The notes under the pieces are model-generated. The model ran no database searches, was not told the DNA's origin, and was given only the letters and a program-made list of their open reading frames with translations. A program made the position numbers and the translations under genes. From contig OU862910.1 of the NCBI GenBank assembly GCA_917880885.1, positions 55,667,285 through 55,731,284 of the forward strand: a stretch of DNA of 64,000 bases, written 5' to 3'. The stretch is from Limnephilus marmoratus. Its lineage: Eukaryota; Arthropoda; Insecta; Trichoptera; Limnephilidae. Below are positions 37,101 to 49,100 of this stretch, one piece after another (position 1 is the first letter of the stretch; each line of letters starts with the position of its first letter).

Positions 37101-40100
37101 GATTGGGCGGGCTCCCACAGACCGCTCGCTGCAACGCCACAACTACTTAGAGCCTAGTCTGGTCAGGACGTCTGTCCAGTTTAGTATTCATTGTAAATAT
37201 TATGATAACACAAATAAATCAACTAGAACCCACAACTTTTTTGGAAGATACGCAACACATCTATAGTTGTCTAACTATTAGAAATTAAGAGACATAAGTC
37301 CATTTATATATTGTCATTAAAATATCATCAGGCATTGATTTCACAGCATTTGGATAAGACGGTGATGAGTAATAAGGCAGAAACTCACGGTGGGGATGTG
37401 CTCGGTGACCTCCTTGGGGCACTTGAGCACGAAGGCTTCCAGGGCTTGCAGCGCGTGCTCCTGCAGCTCCTCATCTGCCTCGGCCGAGTGCGCCAGAACC
37501 AGGGGGGCCACCCGCCACAGCTGGCACCCAAACCTGTGCCCCGCTTGACGGCTGGAAACAAACACCTTACATTAGTTACTTACAATTATTTTTTTATATA
37601 ATTTTTAAATGAGTTGGGAACAGAAACTTTTATTTATTCGAAAAGGTTTAACCCCTGAAGTTAATTTGTTTGATTTTCTGAACAACTCATATAGGTCTCA
37701 TAGAAATCGTTGTGCCTCCCTTACCATCATAGTTAGAAATATGATCTAAACGGTGTTCGAAAGAGAAAACACAATGCTTTGTGTTAAAATCTAACAGTTA
37801 ACCGCAAAATAATTAAGATGTCCTTTATGAATTAAAAGATTTCGACCCCAATTTGAAAAAAAAAATTATGAAACTTTTTTACTACATAATTATTTTTTCA
37901 TGAAACAATAAAATAGTGAGGTGACTATATATAACATTTATAATACATTCGCATAATAAAATATGTGTGTGTTTGCATTTTTTTTCATTATAAGTGATTT
38001 TAGCTTAGTTTTTTAAAGTTTTTATATTTAAAAAATATTTGTTTATTTTGAATGATAAAATTTGAGAGCGTATTTCATCACCTTTGAAAAAACAGTTTTT
38101 AGTTTTCAGAAGAATTCAGAAATATTCCATTTATTTTGATTTTATTGCGAAGTGAAAATATTTTTACCTTCCGACAAAATAGGCTCAAGGTCTGAGGGTT
38201 AACCTCTAATGGGCCGGAGACGCGCGGGCGCGCGTGTATTACGCGCAGGCACGAGAAATTAATCGACAAAACATTCAATTCAAAATTCAAAGTGGTGCTT
38301 TTTTAGTGAAATTTCGTGAATTTCGTGAAATGGCGTGGCCTCCCAGAGGTTAAGGTGATTTCATTTGTTACAGTCACAACCGAAATTAGTATTTTTGATG
38401 ATAGACAGTTAACATTTTGGAAAATATAACTTTCACGGAGATGAATTAATGAGAACGGCGAGTAATGGTTGTAAGATTGTTATGCAATAGAGTACTTGGT
38501 GTTGTGTTTGTTGTCTCATCATACAGAAGCTGTTTCGTTTTGAAATTTTTTTTTTTTTTTTTTTTGTGTATTACAGACTGTGTCCATTTACAATACACAT
38601 GTAACATTAACTACATATATATGATACAAATAACAAGTTATAGATTTTTAGCATTAACATGCCTCTTGAATTCTTCAAGGCTACTATTAAAAATATCGAT
38701 AGTCTTGGAGGCGTTGTTTAACAGCGCCATACCTCGTGTCATGCTATGCCGAGCCAGTACGTCCGTTCTGCCGCGTGGGATACAAAGCAGATCATGGTGA
38801 CGTCCCTGGCTGTAGTTATTCGGTACGAACAACTTATAGCATTCCAGAAGGTATGGGCTATCTATTAAATTATTAATAATTTTGTACGCCGTTACTGCAA
38901 GGGCCCCACTCCTCCTCGAGTGGAGACTTTGGTAGCGCGTTTCGGCAAGCAAATCTTCGTGATGCATGAATCGCGGGTACTCTCCGTGCATTCTCAAATA
39001 CATGTATCTCAAAAACTTTTTTTGAATCTGTTCTAGTTTTTCAATATATTTTTGTTGGTATGGGGCCCATACAGCAGAGGCGTATTCAATTTTAGACCTT
39101 ATAATGCAGTTGTACAAAGTCATCATTGCCTCGGGATCAAAGACTACCCCAAGGTCCTTGATGGATTTTACTTTTGACAATATATCATTTTTGATGCAAT
39201 AATCGAATTTGATAGGGTTTCTCGAACGTGTATACGACATAGCGACACATTTTTTTGTATTAAAAAATAATTTATTTTCATCAGCCCATGATGAAATTGA
39301 ATCTAAATCAGTTTGCAATTTGACACAATCTTGACCATCACAAATTTTCTTAAGTAATTTTAGATCGTCAGCAAAAAGCAGGCAAGTGGAATGTTTGATG
39401 CATTCTTGAATGTCATCAATTAAGATTATAAATAGTAGAGGACCTAGGTTTGACCCCTGTGGCACTCCAGAGAATGCAGAGAATTCTCTAGACCTGTATC
39501 CGTCGATGCAAACATATTGTTTCCTATTCCTTAAATACGTGACAAAAAAATTTAGGAGGGGTTTGTCGAAGCCAATTCTATGTATTTTTCGTAGCAGTAC
39601 GTCATGATCAACTCGGTCGAACGCCTTGGCGAAATCAGTGTAGATCACATCAGTTTGATGTTGAGCATCTAATCCTCTTGCTACTCTCTGTGAGAGTTCT
39701 AGAAGATTAGAGACGGTGGACTTATTTGATAGAAATCCGTGTTGGTTTCCCTGAAGAAACGGTTTAATTTGTTTGTTTAGCTTTTTGCAAATTATTGTTT
39801 CAAATATTTTTGGGAGTATTGACAGAACTGCTACTGGTCTATAGTTCTGGACTTCCGTTTTTGTTCCAGATTTATGTATCGGGCTAACCTTGGTTAGTTT
39901 CCAGGATTTAGGAAAAGTGGAAGTTGAAATACTGAGGTTGAAGATAAAGCATATCGGGTTAAACAAATGTTCTTCCAACATGATAATGATATGAGGTGGG
40001 ATTCCATCTGGCCCCGTGGCCTTGTTGGGCTTTTGTTCCCGAATACACGCTTTGACTTCCTCAGGCTTAATTTGTTCCAGAGATATTGAACCTGTGTTTC

Positions 40101-43100
40101 TAGGCACCTCTGCCCGGAGACTTTCAACATCTAGGTTAGGGCTCATATGGTTGTATACCGACTGGAAATAGTCCGCGAATCTCTCTGAAACTTGTTGGGG
40201 ACATTGGATTATTTTATCGACATTCATAAGTCCAATAGGAGTGCCCCTACCTGATTTTTGTGATCTAATATATTGCCAGAAGTTTTTGGGGTCTTCTTTG
40301 ATCCCATTTTCAATATCGGATAAATATTTGTTCTTTTTTACAGTCATCTCTTTTTTGAGATTGGATCTCTTTGCAGAAAATAATAAATAGTCTGATTTAT
40401 TATTAGTAGCTTTGTACTTCCTGCGAAGAGATTCCTTACATTTGATTTTTTCTATAATATTTTTATCGAACCAAACTGGGTAGTTAACATTTGCTTTCGA
40501 TAATTTTTTTAAAGGTACACATAATTCAAATATACTAAATAATACAGAGTAAAAATATTCCACAGCTTCGTTGACAGATTTCATGTTGTATAAATATCTC
40601 CAGTTGAAGTGTGAGAATATTTTTAGACACAGATTAATATTAACGTGTTTAAAATTAAATTTGTTAAAGTTCGAATATAAGTGTCGTCCCATTTGATGAC
40701 GGTTTGCACGCATTTCACGCCTGCTGTATTGTGTCCTCGCCAGGGTGGCCGAGATAGCCAGTGTAGGATGGATGATATGATAATATGCATAGTTCCTACT
40801 GGGATGTCATTCATCCAGTACCTACCCTCCCTAACCATATCACCTTGCTGAAGAAAGCATTTGAAAATAGAACATAGCAAGACCGAATCGAAGTGCATTT
40901 GTTTGTGAAAAAATGTGAAGATTTTGGGACATTGGAAGCAACTGGTTGGTGTCGTTCGTTTTATGATATATTTTCATTTTGTGATCATAAAAGAAGATTT
41001 TTTACCGCGGTGAACTAATATAATGTATATTTGTGTTTGTATTGTGTGCGGCTTCTCAGAGGTGACTTTTGATATACTGGCATACAGAGCTCCAGGCCAA
41101 AAGAGGCCCCTTTCTCTTTCATCATGAGTTTATCATTAAATTATGTTTGTAGAAAAAATGAATAGGTAAGTGAATGGTTATTCCTTGCTTCCCCCATTAT
41201 CTTCCCAGGCACATATTATCACCCAATTCCAACAAACACCTTGTCATTTTCATTTCATCTGTTTAATTTATAGTCCACTTTCGTCTTGCATTTGAAGTTG
41301 TAATTTGTAAACAGTTTCGAATGCAACAGAAGCGATACATTGTATGTGAGTGCAGTGAGTAATAGTTGTAAGATAGTTATGTTGTTATAATAGAGTACTC
41401 GGTGTTGTGTTGGTTGTCTCACCATATAGAAGCGATACATTGTATGTGAGTGCGGCGAACGGAGGCCGTTGAGTTGGGGCCCAGCCCGTCCAGAAGGTGG
41501 TCCACCAGCTTGTTGTAGAGCGGGGCGGAGCAGGTCATCACCAGGTGCGAGAGTGCCACAATGGTTCTCTTGCGCACTGCCTAAACACAACAATACATAA
41601 AGTTAGTCTTACTAGGCTTTTAGAGAGGGATGTGTAAACCCAATAAAAATTATATAGTAATGGATATCACGCTGATTGCATGCATTTGTTGAATGCATTT
41701 TGCATAAATTATTTATTTATTTGAAACACAAACAGGATAGTAAATGTTTTATGAATTTTATGAAACATGTTTGCACAAAATTTATTACTATTCAAATATA
41801 AACATCCGTAGACTAATGCGTCTACTTGTGAATTCACATATTAATGTGACATAACGTTTTCTGTAAATTTTATGGCTTGTTAATTTCTAGGAGTTTGTAA
41901 GTTTTTTTTTAGGTCTCCCTGGTCGTAAGGCTTTCGACTAGCGATCCAGAGGTAGTGGATTCAAATCCAGATGGTGGGCAAGTAAAATTTATTCTTTTTT
42001 TTATTTTTATTTTTTTTTATCATTATTATATCCTGAGGAAGCTTGGTCGAAGCGAAACCGGTAGATATATAAAATAATAAATTCGTGGTTAAATACAAAG
42101 TGTTTGTTTGATTTTTCATAATAAAATTTATTCGATTGATTTGTGTTATTTCACAATTTAACCCCTCAGCAACGTAAGCAAGTATACTCGTTAAAATAAC
42201 GATAGCAGTCAAGTACAACAAGCGTGTTTACTCGTCAACGCGTGTGTCTCCATAGAAACCGTTATAACTCCGTTATTGTTTTAGTTACACCCGTAAAATA
42301 AAAAGTGAAAGGTCGATAGTGAATCATGCTGCACATCTCTATTCAAGTTGTCCATAGAAATACCTAAAAAGAACATTCTGTCAGACACGCAGTCTGACAG
42401 ATAATTTATCCCGCCTAATTTCCCACGGGCGGGTCGCCCGCTCCCGACATTGTTAATTTTTATTAAACATTTTTATATGAAATGATTGAAAAGTGAGGTG
42501 ACAAAAATGTTTATTACACATTTATACAATAGAATAAGTATTGTTGTTTACATAATCTGTGATTTTAGTACCGTTTTTACATAAATACATCACGTGAGTC
42601 ATTTTGACATTTTTTTAATGTTTGCATTCTAAATTTTAATATTTACAAATATTAATATTTATTTATAATATAATAATTCGAAAGGTTATTTTGTAACCTG
42701 TCTAAAACAGTTATTAATATTCGGCTACGTTCAGAAATGTTTCATATATAGAGCATTAATTGTGAAACGGTAATAACATAAAGTTTTTGTAAAATGTCAT
42801 TTCGTTTAAGACATTAATAGAGTACAAGATACTCTCAGTATCGCCCTGGTGTGAGACCTACTTGGTAGTTTTGGTATTCTCTCATATGTTTCCATTTACT
42901 TCCAGTTCCTGAATTCCCTTCTTTCATCATTTTGTTTCCCGAAAACAAACTAACTTTGCGGCCAACTCAAGATTGAAATATTACGAAAGGCTATCGTAAC
43001 AATAATTGTAATATATAAGAACTAGCTGACCCGGTCACACGTTGCTGTGGCTAACGAAACAGAACGCCCTCTACTGACAACACCATTACCCAACCTTTAT

Positions 43101-46100
43101 AACTAACACCATCTGTTAATTTACATACATCAAATCCACACCGCCCACTTAATATATTATATATTTTAACCAATTTACACAAAACCTTGACAAATTATAT
43201 ATCTAAACCTTCCTCATGAATCACTCTATCTATTGGTGAAAACCGTATGAAAATCTGTTGCATAGTTTAACCTCTAATCGGCCGGAGACGCGAATCCACA
43301 CGCAGTTTGTGTGCATGCGCGTGGAAAAAATTTCGAAAAAAATATGTCTGACTGCGATTTTGACCCTTTTATGTACAGAATTTGTATGAAGGACAAGGTC
43401 AGAATCGCTTGCGCCAACATTTACCCATAAGATGGGCAAAAATTTCATTCACCTTGCAACCCCAGAATATTTTTAAATGATTTTATCTGTGGCATCAAAA
43501 TGTTAAATTTGCTGCGATTCTTTCTGTCAAAGTCGATGCATGTTACTTGACGAAAACTTCGTAAAACCTATCAATTTACGTAATTAACGCAAGTAATGTT
43601 GTTTTGGTACATAGTTTATTGTTCTAGGAATGTGTTTCGGTCAATAAAATATACGATAACTCAAAATTAATCCACAAAACATTCAATTCAAAATTCAAAG
43701 TCGTGCTTTGTTAGGGAATTTCTGTGTTTTTCCTGGCTTGTGACAGCTTAAAAGATCTAAGGGAACGTACCCATACTACGTGACCAACTTTTTGCAATTT
43801 TTAACCCCCCCCCCCCCCCCGGTGACCAAAATCCTAAGCAACCCGCCGCTCATTTGTATGGAGCGTGACATTTTGAAGACCCCCCCCCCCTAAACAAACG
43901 TGTCACGTAGTATGGGTACGTTCCCTAAGCATACAGACAGCGGGAGTGACTTTTCTTTATACTATGTAATAAATTAATTTTTCTTTGTTTGTCCCTTGTG
44001 CGTTGCTAAACCATTCATCCGATTGTGATGAAACTTTGGGGGGTTAGGGGGAGGGGGGACGAAGGGGTGGGAAAGCGGGGGAGGTGGAAGGGGAGCGCAT
44101 GGGAAAAGACACGCAGGAGAGGGGTGGGGGACGAGGGAGGGTTAACGGGAGAGATTACAAATGAGACACAGTCGCGGTAGAGAACAGCAGGGGGTAAATT
44201 TGGAAAATCCATGCTTCTCACTCAGACAGCTGTATGTGTCCTACTCAAGCTTCATAAAGCCTTCTGATTTATTCTTGCACACACCAGACGGAAAAAGAAA
44301 AAATATATTTTCTATCCAAAAGCACTTCAATAAACTTTAATAAAACAAATACTTTCTTTCATTGAGTGGCATTGCAACACATATCGAGTACTGGCTAGTT
44401 GTTTATAAATGTTTGTTACCTGTCTGGGAGAGGCGAGCTGGGGCAGCAGGGCCGCCACCAGCACGGGGTGGAAGGTGATCATTTGGTTGCCGAACCTGCT
44501 CAGCAAGTCCGCCAGGATGTCTAGCGCCTCCAGTTGCACTGACACGTCCTCTTGCTGCAAACATTCAACCAACAAACATACTTACAATACGTACATGGAA
44601 AACATTGAGAAACATCACTTGTATTAAGCCCAGTTGGATGTAAATGAATTGGTTCTATGACAAAACAACACTTAAAAAAAAATAACAAACAACAAACTAA
44701 ATCGTCCTGCACCAATACACATTCCCCAAATGAGAGTTTTTTGTGAATCTAAGTTTTTTTTCTTCACATCAGATAATCCTAGAAAAACTTATCGGGAATG
44801 GATCTGCATAAGAAAAATTATCCCATTACTATTTTATGAGATATTTATTTGTTTAGAATTTCATGCCCAGCTGGGCTTTTACAAGTTAATATTTTTTTTT
44901 TAGACAAACAAAATCTAAATGATCTTAACAAAAACAAAATACTCCATTACGCAAGATCGAAAACAAGAGACTTGGAATAGTACAACTGCTAACCTTGTAC
45001 AAATCACAAGTACGCCCCAAGGTTGAATTTGGCAGCCATCTCTGGTCTGGAGCTCCAAAATACCTGAAAAATACCCTTGACTCTGTGCAGAAACGGGCGG
45101 TCCGTTTGATAGATTCTCCCATCTTAACAGACGTATTGCAATCTTTAGAGCACAGGCGTCGGGTGGGAATGCTATCCTTGTTCTACCGGTATTACAATGG
45201 AAGATGCTCCGAGGAACTAGTATCATTGATCCCTTCGGCACCGGTGCATAGTCGGGAAACACGCCAAACGCGTGCCCAACATTTGTACACGGTTGGCATT
45301 TGTCACATGAGAACGGGTCGTTTCTTCGACTCGTTCTTGTGTTCAACAGCTCGGCTGTGGAATGATTTGCTGGCCTCTGTGTTTCCTCCTTCCTACAACA
45401 TGGGTCTCTTCAAGACCAATGTTCATTCCTTCCTCTCCTCAAAAAGACTCTCCACACAGCATCCCAGATGACATAGGTCCTGAGGGAAATTATTTTCCTC
45501 AGGGCCTCCTGTGTGGAGTTAATGTAAAAAAAAAAAACAAGTACAATATATAAATGAAATAAGTCGAAGCAAAGCTAGGCAGTTTGTTTAACCACTTGGA
45601 CCCATTGGCTTGAAAACAAGCTACCTATAACACGGCCAGACATATGTAATGATGTTATTAGTTATTATTATTAATGAAGTTATTAATTAAGTTTGTGATA
45701 TCTATTAATCTTTTTGATATAAATTCTACTATGACCCATTTGTATTTAGTGATGGATGCATATTAATATCTATCCAATTATCCCCCTCAGACTCTCAATA
45801 TTTCTTTCAATAAAATCCTCACCGCAAACCAGATGCTAGTGCAGATTTAAAAAACTGCATTTTACTAAAAGGGCTACAATAAAATGTAATTGAGTTACAC
45901 TCAATTGTATACAATCGCTTTTTCCATAATGCATTACTTAATGATTGACTGCTGAGTGAAGACAGATGGTAAATAACATGCGAATTTCACTGGAAAGGGC
46001 AAAAGGAATATTACAAGTCACAATCACTTCACAATGTGTGGGGTACCTTAGTGACCCTTTGGGTGACATGTGATTTTTACCTTCAGGTATGTAACGGTTA

Positions 46101-49100
46101 ACCTACCCAATTCTTTTACCATGCTCTGTTTTGTTATTGTTCTGTTTTATCCGGTTGCATAAACATGGATGCCTGGATGCATGATTATGGAATTCAAACT
46201 ATCATCTGTTGACTGAGATTTTGACATAAATATCAGCTAACTTTATGTATTTATCAATAGGATGTTTTCTATGTTGACTGTCCCAAGTCTAATAATAGTC
46301 CGTGCATGACAAATTACAAATCGCTTCTCTTCAGATAAATGATAACAGTAAAAAAAATTTGGTGTCTTTTTTGTTTTAAAGAGGTCATTCAATTTAGGTT
46401 AGAAAAAAAAACAAAAGTTTTAATTTGACACTGCACAAATTGAATGTCATTTCAAGTCTCTTAAAGAATGTTGTGCTCATTAGATTATAAAGATTTAACA
46501 ATTGTATTAAGATAAAAAAATATATTAAAACGCAGTTGTTATAATAGATAAACAAAGACCGGAAACAATTCACGCTTATTTCGAAAATAACATCATTTGA
46601 GATAATGACACGAAAAAATTAATGTTGGCATCTTCCCAAAGTTGGATGATGCAAATATTGAGTGTGTGCAATAAGTTTATTAGGAAAACAACAACGGTAT
46701 TTACTTGGAGAAACAACATTCTTCCAGAGAGTGTTTACACAACCAGTCCGTCGCATTGGCAGACATTTAGTTCATTTAGGTGATACATCTTTGGATCTTA
46801 ACCCTTCAGCCTTTAGAATATTTTTACCTACAAATCCCAATGACACGGAGAATTTCATTAAATTTTGGAATGCTTCCGAGGTATTTTAAATGTGCTACGT
46901 ATTTCTTATTTTTGAAGTTATCGTAAAAAGAAAAGCTATTTTAAAAACTAGATAAAATTACATTTGAGGTGTTTGTGTTTGAAATAAACATTTGATATTT
47001 CTAATTAATAAAATTTTGATATCAAACATGAAAATGTTAAGAAAAAAAAATATATATATAAATATTTGTTTTGTAAATAAAATGTGAACCAATGCGACTT
47101 GTGGCACTATAGTGGCGAAGTGTGACAGAATTTTCTTGTTGTTTATTGAAAAAATATATATCGTTGGACAGCAAAATGACATCTACATTTTTTACTCCTA
47201 ATGTGTTCAAGAATCATCAGTTTAAAAGTTTCAAGTACACGCTAATACACCTGTATAAAAAATACATAATGGTCCTAAGTTTAACAAAATGTAAAAGGTT
47301 TTAAAGGAAACTGAGCATTATATCGAAGTGAAGTGTCGCTACATTGAAACAAAAATTAAATATAAGAAGGATAAACCTTTTCAATGGCGCTGCTCAGTCT
47401 GCCAGTGATCTTCTTGCAGACATTGGCGGCTAGGGCACTGGAGCCCAGCGGCAGCTCCGAGATGACAGTCTTGAGGCCGATGCTGCTGATGTCCCTCAGC
47501 TGCTCCTTGTCCGACAGCATGTTGGCACACAGGGCCTCCACGATGGACTCCACCTGGTACTCCTTCACCTTGTTCACCAGCGGACCCAAGCTGGAATCAT
47601 ACATTATTTTTTTAAGAAACACAAACAATTCTGGGTTATGAATATGACAATAATTTGGAAACTCCTACTACCATCATTATAAGCAGAAGATTTTTTTTAT
47701 ACATCAGCTTCACACACCTATGTCATCTTTAGGGATTTTGCGTGGAGGGTCTTTTTAGAAAAGGAATTTCTGGAAAGGTAAAAGCTAAGAGGCGTGGGTA
47801 GGAATCTTGGGGTTAGTGTGCCCAGGAGTAATGGATGTATGAATCCGATCTTCCCACTAGGGTGCAAGGCGATGTTCCGAGAGGGTCCTGCTGGAGAGAT
47901 TAAAAGGTCTCCGACTATCAGTCTCTCCGATCCGAGCTGTCACACACTTCGTGGGCAGACGCATCCATTGCCAAGATCTGAACAAGCCTGTTACCATGAA
48001 TCCCTGTTACCAAACATAGCGATCAGCTTGGGGTGACCCGTAGCAGAGGTGTTTGTTATCCAATAAACAGTTCCCGGGCTGGCAGTACAAATTGTTGCTT
48101 GTGCGATGATGGAGGACTAACCAGTAGGGGAATTGAACCCACGACATACACTCCTCCTATGTATTTATTGTAATCATGAATCATTGAAGGCTTTTCTTTT
48201 TCTGATTCTTGTATTACGATGTACTTCCGTCGTCACGTCTTCATTTATCGGAACAAAGGTCTCGTCCGTAATGTCGCTGTCTTTTGATACATTGCGTCGG
48301 CTGCAACAGAACTAACTTCAGAAGCGGTTAAAAACATCGATTCACTTTAGGGTGTATTTATTTTAACAGGAAAAATAATAAATACAGTTATCAAGGCACG
48401 CACCAACAGCAATACCACGCTCAAATTGAACACGCCCTCTCCCGAGGACCGATAAGCGCTCGTTGAAAATAGCAGCGCCATGGCACTGCGTCGCAGTTTA
48501 CGTAACCAACGGGTTAAGGATAGGAATTTTTGCAATTGAATAAGTTTGAAATGATGCAGTAAAAATATCTATCGACTAATAATTTATTCTAACTGATTAA
48601 TTGAGCAAGAATCAATTATTATCAATTGCTAGAAATTGCCCGCAATCATTGTCAATGTAAATAAATTTATAAACGCTTCTCCTATTCATTTTTCTTCAAT
48701 TTACACTGAATGTAAGGACCTTCTTCCACAGGAATACGCAAGTATCCGATTCTGATGTTGTGTATTCACGTGGCACCCAACTTGTCACACAGTTTGTACG
48801 TTGCTATGTACTGAAGTCACAAGACTCGCATCGCCACCATCTCTCGAAACATCAAGACTAGCTTTCATAACCTCACATAACTGTTGTGTTGTATTTTGAC
48901 AGTTTTGTTCCTAACATTGATCTAATTACCTCGTTACAAAATGTCTGAAAACGAGCACACAATTTTTGGTAGACTATCATATTTATTTATTAATTGTTCC
49001 GCCACGTTTAAAGTCTCGACGACATGAGAGTTAACAGCTTCGACCGGCGAGTCGCGGGAGACTGGCGAGTTTATAAAATGTCAGGGTAAACTTTCAACCG

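Noticed and set aside
41918..41985. Possible tRNA gene
   Set aside because: A and B boxes are loosely present but the acceptor stem and anticodon arm do not pair; better read as a SINE head.
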